NCBI RefSeq assembly: GCF_001636615.1
Contig: NZ_LGEK01000049.1
Span: forward strand, 1 to 35,929
DNA: 35,929 bases
Reading direction: 5' to 3'
Origin: Mucilaginibacter sp. L294
GTDB lineage: Bacteria > Bacteroidota > Bacteroidia > Sphingobacteriales > Sphingobacteriaceae
Of this stretch, positions 1 through 8,625 are shown one piece after another (within the stretch, counting starts at the first letter, position 1; each line of letters begins with the position of its first letter). The notes beneath the pieces were generated by a model. The model searched no databases, was not told the DNA's origin, and saw only the letters and a list, made by a program, of their open reading frames with translations. Made by a program: the position numbers and the translations under genes.

Positions 1-1042
1 TCAGAAAACCTGCTATAGTTGTATTGTTCGGAAGCTTATCCATAAGCTTAACCAGGCCAGTCTTCCCTTCTTGCTTCAATACATAATTAATTACAATCGC
101 TTCAAAAATAAAGGAAGGGTTTGTTTCATCATCAAAGTAATAGAAATCGTCGGGCTTATCCAGTAGTTCCGGATGTTTTAAAAGATAGGGATAAAGTTTT
201 TTTACGTGATAGATCACTGCTTTATTAGCGGTGCCCCCCCAAAGCGACGTGATGCCGCTTTGCAACAGGTCGGGTGCCTTTGGATAAAGTAAATTCATAG
301 AGCGTAACAATTCGTGCTTGTAATACTCATTTCCTGATGATATTATCAGTCTGTTATCAGCATCGAAATATCCGCAAAACGTGGTAGACGACGACATGCT
401 GCCAGCCTGGTAAGATGAGCCCAAAATGGCATATAGGCTTTCGCAGGTTGGTGCAGTTACATATTCAATTTTGCCTGGTATTTTTTTATTGAAGAATGCT
501 TCTATCGCCCGTAAAAAATGATTTGCAGAATCGATCCGGGCCCTTTTATACTTATAACCGCCCGGAAAATGATAGTTGATGAGCGCTGACGGTACCGACT
601 GATAGTGGTTTAACCGCATATTCACATATAAAGCATTACAGAGTTTGAGTGAATTGTTTTGTTTGAGCAAATAAAAATCATTTACGGCCCAAATTGTTCT
701 GATACTGTCAGTCCCAAGATAGCTAAACAGCACCTTTACCTTAAACAGCTCTTTTTCGGGCTGGGTCACGCCTAAAATAATTGTCTGGTCAAATGGTATC
801 TGGTACAGATTATGCGCCTCATATAAATCATACTTTTTTAAACGGGCGGCTTCTGCCCGCAGCCAAAAATCTTTACCGCTGTCATTATTGCGGCGCGCTG
901 TGAGATAGTTACTTAAGGTATTTATCACCTTTCTATTATCTACATTGTGTATCGTATCTACTGCAGCATTTAAAGTTATTTGCGCCACTGCATTATAGCC
1001 AAACGCCAATATGAACACTAAAAGTAAGTACAGGTTTTTCAT
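1..1042 (-). CDS. Secreted peptidase-MA-like protein, partial (3' end outside window)
   Basis: The reading frame is open from an ATG at 1042 leftward to the window edge, giving 347 residues with no stop. The first ~20 residues form a signal peptide (MKNLYLLLVFILAFGYNAVAQ), so the product is exported. Residues 243-247 read HELLR, followed at ~259-270 by LLQSGITSLWGG. This resembles the HExxH...WLxEGLATYxGG layout of gluzincin (peptidase MA-like) proteins, but the second zinc histidine is Arg and the glutamate position of the second helix is not Glu. I infer a degenerate, probably non-catalytic peptidase-like fold. The gene is divergent from the ABC transporter gene at 1255. The family assignment is tentative; the secretion call is firmer. 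Confidence 0.6.
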   Translation of the reverse strand, partial: MKNLYLLLVFILAFGYNAVAQITLNAAVDTIHNVDNRKVINTLSNYLTARRNNDSGKDFWLRAEAARLKKYDLYEAHNLYQIPFDQTIILGVTQPEKELFKVKVLFSYLGTDSIRTIWAVNDFYLLKQNNSLKLCNALYVNMRLNHYQSVPSALINYHFPGGYKYKRARIDSANHFLRAIEAFFNKKIPGKIEYVTAPTCESLYAILGSSYQAGSMSSSTTFCGYFDADNRLIISSGNEYYKHELLRSMNLLYPKAPDLLQSGITSLWGGTANKAVIYHVKKLYPYLLKHPELLDKPDDFYYFDDETNPSFIFEAIVINYVLKQEGKTGLVKLMDKLPNNTTIAGFL

Positions 1043-1221
1043 TTAGTAAAGTTAAAATAGCAAGCTGATTTTTTGTCAGCATTTAACTAAATTAACATTT
1101 GTCGGGTTGTTTTTATCCCGGTTAAAACCGTGCTTAATAGGTCGCTGATGTTTTTCAACAAAAATCCACTCATCCTAACGTCAATTTTACAAACCAGGGT
1201 TAAATACAAATATTAAACCCT

Positions 1222-1229
1222 TAATTTTG
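1222..1229 (+). promoter_or_regulatory. Candidate -7 promoter element of the ABC transporter gene
   Basis: TAATTTTG matches the Bacteroidota -7 consensus TAnnTTTG and lies 25 bp before the ATG at 1255. No clear TTG/TTTG -33 element is visible at the expected 19-21 bp spacing, so this is a weak call. Confidence 0.4.
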
Positions 1230-1254
1230 CAGGTTGATAACCCAAAAAATATAA

Positions 1255-3087
1255 ATGGCACGAGGACGATTGAATAGTGGCAGCAAGTCGGAAGCAGAAT
1301 TACCAAAGGCAAAATTAAACAGGCAGAGCATACATAATATACGTAAGCTGCTATCCTATATAAAACCTTACAGGGGGAAGTTTATTGCAGGTATGGTATG
1401 CCTTTTTCTATCAAGCCTGGTAGCCCTGGCCTTTCCAACTTTTTTAGGTGCTTTGGTTGATACCGCGCAAGGCAAACATTCAAATAAACTTTTGCCTGCT
1501 ACATTGCAGGGAATTGGTGCACTTGCTTTTATAGTTTTATTTTGCCAGGCTTTTGTTTCCTTTTTTCGGATCCTTTGGTTTGTACAGGTGGCCGAAAAAT
1601 CTTTGGCTGATATCAGGCGTGATACCTATTTTAAGCTGATCACGCTGCCTATGAACTTTTTTGCTAATCGCCGTGTTGGTGAGCTTAACAGTCGCATATC
1701 TGCTGATCTTTCACAAATACAGGACACTTTAACCACAACACTTGCCGAAATAATAAGACAGTTTGTTTTACTGGTTGGAGGTATTGTTTTTTTGGCTGTA
1801 GTATCCATTAAATTAACATTGGCCCTATTATTAATGTTACCTGTTTTAATTGTGGTAGCTATATTTTTTGGGCGTTTTATCAGAAAAATATCAAGAGAAG
1901 CACAGGATAAACTTGCAGAATCGAATACCATTGTTGAGGAAACCCTACAGGGCATAGCCAACGTTAAGGCCTTTGTTAAAGAAGCCTATGAAGCAACCCG
2001 GTACGATAGGATATTACGTGATGTAGTTAGCATTGCTGTTAAGGGTGCTAAATTCAGGGGCATTTTTGCTTCGTTTATCGTATTTTGTTTCTTTGGTGCA
2101 GTTGTAGCCGTAATATGGTATGGTTCTGTATTGGTTAGCCACGGTGATCTTACTATTGGCGCATTATTTAAATTTACTTTGTATGCCGTATTTGTGGGCG
2201 CGGCCATGGGTAGTTTCCCTGAGCTGTATGCCAACCTGCAAAAGGCTGTGGGCGCCAGCGAACGCGTTTTAGAGATATTGGACGAAAAGGGCGAAGATAT
2301 TTCTATCCACGACGCCGACAATACCATCAGCAAAAAAATAAACGGTAACCTGGCGTTCAACAACGTGGTGTTTGCTTACCCATCGCGTTCGGAACTTACC
2401 GTACTGAAAGATATTTCGTTTACCGCCAATGCAGGCCAAAAGGTGGCTATTGTAGGGCCAAGCGGCTCGGGTAAATCAACCATGGCTGCGCTAATCCTGC
2501 AATTTTACCATCCGCAAAGCGGCAGCATTTACTTTGACGGACTGGATTCCGCAGAATACGCATTAACCGATATCCGCAACCAGGTAGCTATTGTGCCGCA
2601 GGATGTATTGCTGTTTGGCGGTACTATTCTGGAGAATATAGCTTACGGTAAATTAGGCTCAAGCAATGAGGAAATCATCGCGGCAGCCAAAAAAGCCAAT
2701 GCCGATCAGTTCATCACCTCGTTCCCCGAGGGATATGATACCATTGTTGGCGAACGTGGCGTAAAACTATCCGGCGGCCAGCGCCAGCGTATAGCCATTG
2801 CACGTGCCTTGCTGAAGAACCCGGCCATATTGATATTGGATGAAGCCACCTCTTCGCTCGATTCGGAATCGGAACGTTTGGTGCAGGAAGCCCTGGAAGT
2901 GCTGATGAAAGGCCGTACGTCTATTATCATCGCCCACCGCCTGTCAACCATCCGCGAAGCGGATAAGATCATCGTGCTGGAAAAAGGCAACATCATCGAA
3001 ACCGGCAACCACCAGGAACTGATAGCCAACGAGCAGGGCTTGTACCGCTATTTAAGTCAGCTGCAATTTGAGACAGCGCAGAACTAA
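1255..3087 (+). CDS. ABC exporter, fused permease and ATPase (MsbA/BmrA type)
   Basis: The 610-residue protein is a half-size ABC exporter that should work as an inner-membrane homodimer. Residues ~30-330 form the six-helix transmembrane domain. The ATPase domain shows Walker A GPSGSGKS (401-408), Q-loop Gln449, signature LSGGQ (505-509), Walker B ILILDE (525-530) and H-loop His561. The length is normal for MsbA/BmrA-like exporters, which move lipids, drugs or peptides; nothing here identifies the substrate. The ATG at 1255 is preceded by an A-rich stretch rather than a strong Shine-Dalgarno, as is usual in this phylum. It appears monocistronic, with a 456-bp gap before the next gene start. 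Confidence 0.93.
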   Translation: MARGRLNSGSKSEAELPKAKLNRQSIHNIRKLLSYIKPYRGKFIAGMVCLFLSSLVALAFPTFLGALVDTAQGKHSNKLLPATLQGIGALAFIVLFCQAFVSFFRILWFVQVAEKSLADIRRDTYFKLITLPMNFFANRRVGELNSRISADLSQIQDTLTTTLAEIIRQFVLLVGGIVFLAVVSIKLTLALLLMLPVLIVVAIFFGRFIRKISREAQDKLAESNTIVEETLQGIANVKAFVKEAYEATRYDRILRDVVSIAVKGAKFRGIFASFIVFCFFGAVVAVIWYGSVLVSHGDLTIGALFKFTLYAVFVGAAMGSFPELYANLQKAVGASERVLEILDEKGEDISIHDADNTISKKINGNLAFNNVVFAYPSRSELTVLKDISFTANAGQKVAIVGPSGSGKSTMAALILQFYHPQSGSIYFDGLDSAEYALTDIRNQVAIVPQDVLLFGGTILENIAYGKLGSSNEEIIAAAKKANADQFITSFPEGYDTIVGERGVKLSGGQRQRIAIARALLKNPAILILDEATSSLDSESERLVQEALEVLMKGRTSIIIAHRLSTIREADKIIVLEKGNIIETGNHQELIANEQGLYRYLSQLQFETAQN

Positions 3088-3543
3088 ACGGCATATTTTG
3101 CTTGTTCCATACGGAACAAAATGGAATAAGCCTTAATTATGTAAGTATTTGCAAATCAATTGATTAATTAAGGATAACTCAATACTCATTGTAGCTTTTA
3201 GTTACGTTGTAAATCCCAAAAAAGACGTTTTAAAGTCGAAAAAAGGCGAATGAAATCGATGTAGGGCGGCCCCGTTTCTGTTCCGTTTTTATAAAAGTGG
3301 AACAAAACTTCAATTTTGATAATATGTTTATTTACAAATACTTAATGTTAATTTGGTGAAGTAATACTTTAGATAGAATGAAAAAATAAAAATGTTAATA
3401 ATTTGATTATCAATATGTTCCGTTTGTTCCACTTGCCGTTTTAAAATGGAACAGAACAAGTTGATCACATCAACATATTTAAGGATTAATCGTTATTATT
3501 GCATAAGGCCGCACCCTTGTGTGCCGCCTTGCGAACTATATAC
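3088..3543. other. Long intergenic stretch with clustered TGTTCC/GGAACA half-sites
   Basis: No gene is supported here. The stretch is AT-rich and holds repeated TGTTCC and GGAACA words: a perfect 7-bp inverted repeat TTGTTCC/GGAACAA with a 4-bp spacer at 3102-3119; TGTTCC at 3279-3284 facing GGAACA at 3299-3304; TGTTCC at 3416-3421 and 3425-3430 facing GGAACA at 3448-3453. An imperfect dyad (AAGGCCGCA/TGCCGCCTT) sits at ~3505-3530 just before the next start. The words may be operator half-sites or the remnant of a dispersed repeat. Confidence 0.5.
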
Positions 3544-4941
3544 ATGAAACTAACGATACACGGCGCTGCCCGCCAGGTTACGGGCAGCATGCACCTGCTT
3601 CAGGTAGGGCAATATAAGATACTGGTAGACTGCGGGCTGGATTACGAAAAAGACCATAATATACAGGTAAACGAAGATTTCGGCTTCCGGCCGGAGGAGA
3701 TTGATGTGGTTATCCTTACCCACGCCCATATCGACCACTCAGGTAACCTGCCTACATTGGTACGTATGGGCTTTAACGGCCAGATCCTCTGCACGCCCCC
3801 GACTGCAGATCTAACTGAACTACTCCTGCTTGATTCGGTGAATATCTTTTTATCCAAAGCGCAAAAAGGACGCGGTCGTGGCCGCAAGCACAAACACAGC
3901 AGCAGCGGCCCGCAGCCATTATACCTGCAAAAGCATGTAATGGATACAGTGGAGCGCTTTGTTACCATCGCTTATAACAAACCCTTCCGCATCACCGGCG
4001 ATATCGAACTGACGTTTATCCAGGCCGGCCACCTGCTTGGTGCAGCAGCGGCGGTATTAAAGATCAATGATAATGGCGAGGAAAAATCCATCGCCTTTAC
4101 CGGGGATATTGGCCGCAAAAACTACCCCGTACTAAACGACCCAGAGCCATTGCCACCTGTTGATTATATCGTATCAGAATCTACCTACGGCGGCAGGATG
4201 CATACCAAGGGCAAATCGGTGCAGGAAACGCTGATAGAAACCATCGAAAAAGTTTGCATTGTTGAGCAAGGGCGTTTAATTATCCCTGCATTCAGCATTG
4301 GCCGTACGCAGTCACTTGTGTTTGCCCTGAATAAGATATTTAACAGCGGTTTACTGCCCAAAGTGCCTGTTTTTGTGGATAGCCCAATGGCTGCAAGGGC
4401 CACCGGCCTATACCGCAAACACCACAGCCTGGTAAATACCGAAGCGCAGGAATTTTACAATAAGCAGGGGGATGAGTTTGATTTTGAGAACCTTACCTAT
4501 GTAGAAACTTTAAAAGATAGTCGCCAGGTATCCAATTACTATGAGCCCTGTATCATCATTTCATCAGCTGGTATGCTGGAGGGTGGCCGCATCCAGGATC
4601 ATTTGTTCTACAATATCCAAAATTACTATTGTACTATCCTATTTATAGGTTATTGCGCCAAAGGTACGCTGGGCTATCGCTTGCTTCGTGGCGACCCAAT
4701 AGTACACATCAAAGACCGCGACCTGTCGGTTTATGCCACCATCAAACAAACCGATGTATTAAGCGCCCACGGCGATCATGAAGACCTTGTGAACAACATT
4801 AAGGTTCAGGACGTAAACAAGCTTAAAGGGGTTTATTTAGTGCATGGCGAGGCAACCAGCATGCAGGCCATGGCAGATAGTTTAGAGCAGGATGGTTATA
4901 AGGTAACTATACCGGAGAAAAGTGTGGTGTACGAATTGTAA
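3544..4941 (+). CDS. Beta-CASP metallo-beta-lactamase nuclease (CPSF73/RNase J-like)
   Basis: The protein belongs to the MBL-fold RNA-processing hydrolases with a beta-CASP insert. From the chosen ATG (465 aa) the metal motif HAHIDH lies at residues 60-65. The beta-CASP part includes SESTYGGRMH, the SSAGMLEGGR motif and a late AHGDHEDL. It is cytoplasmic, with no signal peptide. The frame extends upstream to a TTG at 3499, but those 15 residues run through a dyad and do not fit the family's usual MKLT(F/I)HGAA start, so ATG 3544 is preferred. Members act as exo- or endoribonucleases on metal-bound RNA; the specific substrate here is unknown. A perfect dyad follows at 4994. Confidence 0.9.
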   Translation: MKLTIHGAARQVTGSMHLLQVGQYKILVDCGLDYEKDHNIQVNEDFGFRPEEIDVVILTHAHIDHSGNLPTLVRMGFNGQILCTPPTADLTELLLLDSVNIFLSKAQKGRGRGRKHKHSSSGPQPLYLQKHVMDTVERFVTIAYNKPFRITGDIELTFIQAGHLLGAAAAVLKINDNGEEKSIAFTGDIGRKNYPVLNDPEPLPPVDYIVSESTYGGRMHTKGKSVQETLIETIEKVCIVEQGRLIIPAFSIGRTQSLVFALNKIFNSGLLPKVPVFVDSPMAARATGLYRKHHSLVNTEAQEFYNKQGDEFDFENLTYVETLKDSRQVSNYYEPCIIISSAGMLEGGRIQDHLFYNIQNYYCTILFIGYCAKGTLGYRLLRGDPIVHIKDRDLSVYATIKQTDVLSAHGDHEDLVNNIKVQDVNKLKGVYLVHGEATSMQAMADSLEQDGYKVTIPEKSVVYEL

Positions 4942-4993
4942 CGCTTTAAAACAGCCAAAACCGCCTTTAAAACGACTTATATTACCTATAGTG

Positions 4994-5019
4994 TTCACGT
5001 TCACGACCGTGAACGTGAA
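4994..5019. terminator. Perfect 12-bp inverted repeat between convergent genes
   Basis: TTCACGTTCACG (4994-5005), a 2-bp centre, then CGTGAACGTGAA (5008-5019). The arms are perfect and each is itself a tandem hexamer (TTCACG twice). It lies between the ends of convergent genes, so a shared terminator stem is plausible. There is no T-run on either side, and the tandem hexamers would also suit a protein-binding site. Confidence 0.45.
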
Positions 5020-5122
5020 TAAACGCTTGTATCTGCTTTATAATCAGCAATTTCTATTTTTACACATTTTGAAGGCGCCCCAAGTTGTTGATTAATAGAA
5101 TTTTATGGTGTCTTCGCATATA

Positions 5123-5434
5123 TTATTTGTAAAATTCCCCTGTAGCTGCAATTAAGGTAACATGCTTTAATACCGGTTCTGATTCTAATCCGCTGGCCCA
5201 AAGCTCTTCATCAAATTTTTTGAATGATGCGAGTGAAATTAATATCTCGTGCGCCTCTTCATTTTCAAACTGATCGAAATGCATAAAGGTTTTGCCATCC
5301 GGCAGCAGCCAGGTGCTGTATTTGATACCGGGATAATTAAGTTCTTTTAATTCTTTTACGATGCTTGCAATGTTGGCCTGGTTTATCGGCGCAAATGCTG
5401 CTGTTGTGGTGTAATGTACCCGTAATGCTTTCAT
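5123..5434 (-). CDS. Small ABM-like (dimeric alpha/beta barrel) protein
   Basis: A 103-residue cytoplasmic protein beginning MKALRVHYTT. The pattern of a short strand, a helix around residues 18-32 and then the strand-rich stretch with STWLLPDGKTFMHFDQFENEEA resembles antibiotic-biosynthesis-monooxygenase/YdhR-like ferredoxin-fold proteins, in which 'HFDQFEN' forms an edge strand. No catalytic residue can be named. Its role is unknown; such proteins often act as small oxygenases or structural dimers. It stands alone on the minus strand between the beta-CASP gene and a hairpin repeat. The fold suggestion is moderate, the gene itself is likely real. Confidence 0.65.
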   Translation of the reverse strand: MKALRVHYTTTAAFAPINQANIASIVKELKELNYPGIKYSTWLLPDGKTFMHFDQFENEEAHEILISLASFKKFDEELWASGLESEPVLKHVTLIAATGEFYK

Positions 5435-5540
5435 AATTACTTAATTGATAAAGCAAATTTAAGGCAATGCAAAATAAGGTGTGAGGCGATTTAAGACAAT
5501 ATAACAGGTATTTTGCGACAGACAAGAGATTTCTTCCCCG

Positions 5541-5640
5541 CGCATCATTGCGAGGTGCGAAGCAATCTCAAGACTATGCATAAACGCCTTGCATTCGTTA
5601 TTACCTATCGGGAGATTGCTTTGTACCTCGCAATGACGCG
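5541..5640. repeat. Dispersed hairpin repeat (TCATTGCGAGG family)
   Basis: Arms 5541-5569 and 5612-5640 are inverted copies matching at 26 of 29 positions, built on TCATTGCGAGG and AAGCAATCTC, with a ~42-bp centre. Words of this kind recur in intergenic DNA of many Bacteroidota. The same TCATTGCGAG core returns at 20932. It lies downstream of the lutA-like gene. Short ORFs reading through it are spurious. Confidence 0.75.
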
Positions 5641-5648
5641 TGGAAACG

Positions 5649-6377
5649 TTACACATTCCCCCACCCGTGCGCTAATACATCGGCAATGTGGATGGTTTTG
5701 ATAGGCAGATTGTTTTTATCGATATAGCCTTGCAGGTGCAGCAGGCAGGAAGCATCGGTAGAGATAATATAATCGGCTTTGGCCGCCAGGGCGTTATCTA
5801 CCTTTTGCTGGGCCATGGCTGTTGATATGGCATCAAACTTAACGGCAAACGTACCGCCGAAGCCGCAGCAGGTTTCATTATCCTTCAGATCGACCATCTC
5901 AAGGCCCAATACTTTGGAGAGCAATTGGCGGGGCTCGTCTTTAATTTTGCATTCGCGCAGTCCGGCGCAGCTGTCATGGTAAACGGCACGGCCTTCCAGC
6001 TCAGCGCCAAAATAATCCACCTGTAGTATGTTCACCAAAAAATCGCTCAGCTCGTAAATATTACTTTGAATGTTGCGGCATTTATTGTGCGCGGTAGTGT
6101 TGGTAAACAGGTCGTTATAGTAGTTACGCACCATGCCGGTGCACGATGCCGAGGGCGATACAATTACGCTATCCTCCTTAAAATCATTCAGGAATTTGGT
6201 ACCTACCGCTTTGGCATCATCCCAAAAACCGGCGTTAAAAGCAGGCTGACCGCAGCAGGTTTGTTCGGGGTTATAGTTTACCGTACAGCCGGCCTTTTCA
6301 AGCACCTTAACGGTATTAAAAGCGGTATCCGGATACAACTGATCTATAAAACACGGAATAAACAACTCAATTGTCAT
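5649..6377 (-). CDS. lutA: LutA/GlcF-like iron-sulfur (CCG-domain) oxidoreductase subunit
   Basis: The 242-residue protein has two cysteine-rich CCG domains: CCGQP at 41-43 and CCGFGG at 170-174, with further Cys at 9, 31, 79, 137 and 143. This is the layout of LutA (YkgE), the Fe-S subunit of the LutABC L-lactate oxidation complex, and of heterodisulfide-reductase-like subunits. ATG 6377 is preferred over an in-frame GTG at 6383. It follows the MFS gene by 12 bp and is probably cotranscribed with it. LutB and LutC are not adjacent, so either they lie elsewhere or this subunit serves another dehydrogenase. The symbol is by family resemblance only. Confidence 0.82.
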   Translation of the reverse strand: MTIELFIPCFIDQLYPDTAFNTVKVLEKAGCTVNYNPEQTCCGQPAFNAGFWDDAKAVGTKFLNDFKEDSVIVSPSASCTGMVRNYYNDLFTNTTAHNKCRNIQSNIYELSDFLVNILQVDYFGAELEGRAVYHDSCAGLRECKIKDEPRQLLSKVLGLEMVDLKDNETCCGFGGTFAVKFDAISTAMAQQKVDNALAAKADYIISTDASCLLHLQGYIDKNNLPIKTIHIADVLAHGWGNV

Positions 6378-6389
6378 CTGCACAAATCT

Positions 6390-7712
6390 TTAAAGAGCGC
6401 TAAATTCAGCATTTTTCTGAACTTTTTGCTCAGTTCTTAATAAAGAAAACAATAAGATAAGGCCGATAACGAAGAATAAACCTAAAACAAGGGTTGAATT
6501 ACGCATGTTGCCGGTTAGTTCTTCAATAAACCCAAAACTGAACAATCCGCCTACTATGGCCAATTTTTCGGTAACATCATAAAAACTAAAGAACGAAGCC
6601 GTGTCCGGTATATCCTGAGGTAAAAATTTTGAATAAGTGGAGCGCGAAAGCGACTGGATGCCACCCATTACAAGGCCCACAACAACAGCAATGATATAAA
6701 ACTGTAATGAAGTAGTAGTAAAATAGGCCGCTATGCAGATCCCTACCCACATAAATACTACAAATATTAATACCCGCACATTACCATACTTGTCAGACAA
6801 GCGCGACATAAGCATAGCCCCGCCAATGGCAACGATCTGTATAATAAGGATTATGGCAATCAATTCAGGGGTTTTCATATGCAGTTCTTTAGCTGCAAAA
6901 GCAGTTGCAACCAGCATAATGGTTTGTACACCCATTGAGTAGAAAAAGAAAGAGGGTAAATATCGCTTTAATAAAGGCATTCCTTTTATTTTAACCCATA
7001 CTTTGCCAAGTTCTATAAAACCGCCTTTTATTATATTATGCTGATGTGTTTGTGCATTGGGGCTACCTTTTGGCAGGATGGAAAAAGGGATAGCGGCAAA
7101 ACCGATCCACCATACACCAACCAGCAGGAAGGAAATCTGTGCAGGGAGTGCTTTATCGGTAATGCCAAATGTACCGGGACTCAAAACAAAGGCAAAGCAA
7201 ATAAGCTGTAACAATACGCTGCCTATATAACCATAGGTAAACCCTTTAGCACTTACCTTATCCTGCATGTCAAGCGTTGCTATTTCGGGCAGGTAGGAGT
7301 TATAAAATACAAAGCCCCCGCTATACCCAATTGCGGCCAGGGCAAAACAGATTATACCCCATTCAATACGCTCCGCATTAAAAAAGAATAACCCGCAACA
7401 GGCAATAGAACCCAGCACGGTAAAAAACTGCATAAATACCTTTTTGTTGCCACGATAATCGGCAATGGAACTTAGTATGGGCAGTAAAAGAACCATAACC
7501 ATATAGGCAGCAGCCAAAGCATAGTTTGTTAGCGCCGTATTTATAAAGCTATGGCCAAAAAAGTTTACCCGGTTGCCATTGGCAGCATTTTCTGTTATGA
7601 TTACATAATACGTGGGGAAAACGGTTGTGGTGATCACCAGGTTGTAGGCCGAATTGGCCCAATCAAACATGGCCCAGGCACGGATGGTTTTAGGGTTATT
7701 TTTTTCTTGCAT
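6390..7712 (-). CDS. MFS transporter, UMF1/Atg22-like
   Basis: The 440-residue polytopic protein has about 12 membrane segments and the N-terminal WAMFDWANSAYNLV motif typical of the UMF1 (Atg22-like) branch of the major facilitator superfamily. It starts MQEKNNPKTIR at ATG 7712. The central cytoplasmic loop (around residue 220) is short and basic. Substrates of bacterial UMF1 proteins are mostly unassigned; the yeast relative exports amino acids from the vacuole. The downstream lutA-like gene 12 bp away hints at uptake or efflux linked to an organic-acid oxidation, but that is inference. Confidence 0.88.
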   Translation of the reverse strand: MQEKNNPKTIRAWAMFDWANSAYNLVITTTVFPTYYVIITENAANGNRVNFFGHSFINTALTNYALAAAYMVMVLLLPILSSIADYRGNKKVFMQFFTVLGSIACCGLFFFNAERIEWGIICFALAAIGYSGGFVFYNSYLPEIATLDMQDKVSAKGFTYGYIGSVLLQLICFAFVLSPGTFGITDKALPAQISFLLVGVWWIGFAAIPFSILPKGSPNAQTHQHNIIKGGFIELGKVWVKIKGMPLLKRYLPSFFFYSMGVQTIMLVATAFAAKELHMKTPELIAIILIIQIVAIGGAMLMSRLSDKYGNVRVLIFVVFMWVGICIAAYFTTTSLQFYIIAVVVGLVMGGIQSLSRSTYSKFLPQDIPDTASFFSFYDVTEKLAIVGGLFSFGFIEELTGNMRNSTLVLGLFFVIGLILLFSLLRTEQKVQKNAEFSAL

Positions 7713-7774
7713 TGCACATTAAAAGTATGCAATTTTTAGAGTTTAAGAAATATTTGAAAAAATCAATAGTTACC

Positions 7775-8464
7775 TTATCCCAAAGCAAATTCCACCGCTG
7801 CTGCCGAATGGATCTGTGTAGTATCAAACTGTATCACATTGGTATCTTCGGGTTTTATCAGCAATGGTATTTCCGTACAGCCTAAAATAATACCTTCAGC
7901 ACCCTGTTTTACCAGGCTATCTATTATTTGCAGGTAACGGATTTTGGTTTCGGGCAAAAAAATGCCTTTCCCCAGTTCATCCATTAGCGTTTGGTGGATA
8001 AAAGCCCTGTCGGCATCATTTGGTGTAATGCTGTCAATGCCGGCTTCGGTTAGCTTATCGGTAAAGAAAGTATTTTCCATAGTAAACTTAGTACCCAGAA
8101 GCGCCACTTTAGCAAGTCCATGTTTTTTAATTACCTGCGCTGTTGCTGTTGCAATGTGTATTACCGGCAAACCAATCTGCGCTTCGGCTTCATCGGCTAT
8201 CAGGTGCAGGGTGTTGGCGCAAAGTACTATAGCCTCTGCCCCACTGTTTCTTAAACCGATGCCGGCCTCAACAACCATTTGAGTGGTTTTAGCCCAATCG
8301 TTAGCGGCGTGGTTTTTGGCTATATCGGCATAGTTGAAGGAGTGCAGCAGCAGTTGCGCCGCGTTTACACCTCCCAGTTTATCATTAATTCCCTGGTTAA
8401 TAAAACGGTAATAATCAATGGTAGATACCCAGCTGGTACCGCCGATAAGTCCTAAGGTTTTCAT
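7775..8464 (-). CDS. Aspartate/glutamate racemase family protein
   Basis: A 229-residue cytoplasmic protein beginning MKTLGLIGGTSW, the hallmark of the aspartate racemase family. The two catalytic thiols are visible: Cys82 in VLCANT and Cys196 in ILGCTEIP. These cofactor-independent enzymes interconvert L- and D-aspartate (or glutamate) by two-base proton transfer. D-amino acids would feed peptidoglycan or signalling, but the true substrate could be another amino acid. The gene is transcribed alone, divergently from rnr. Confidence 0.9.
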   Translation of the reverse strand: MKTLGLIGGTSWVSTIDYYRFINQGINDKLGGVNAAQLLLHSFNYADIAKNHAANDWAKTTQMVVEAGIGLRNSGAEAIVLCANTLHLIADEAEAQIGLPVIHIATATAQVIKKHGLAKVALLGTKFTMENTFFTDKLTEAGIDSITPNDADRAFIHQTLMDELGKGIFLPETKIRYLQIIDSLVKQGAEGIILGCTEIPLLIKPEDTNVIQFDTTQIHSAAAVEFALG

Positions 8465-8625
8465 GTGGTAAAACTATCATTATTTGCAAATGCTTTAGCT
8501 GTATCTTCAATTTTGGAGAACAAACCCGGCATATTTTACATTATAGTTACGGTTGTAAATTGTTTAGCTGTGGTTACAGCATAAAAGCAGCTACCATTTC
8601 GTACCTTAGCATCAAACATTTATAC

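Noticed and set aside
3499..3543. TTG-initiated extension of the beta-CASP protein
   Set aside because: Codons run through an imperfect dyad; the family start fits ATG 3544.
5459..5701. Small ORFs on both strands
   Set aside because: They are made by the hairpin repeat at 5541-5640.
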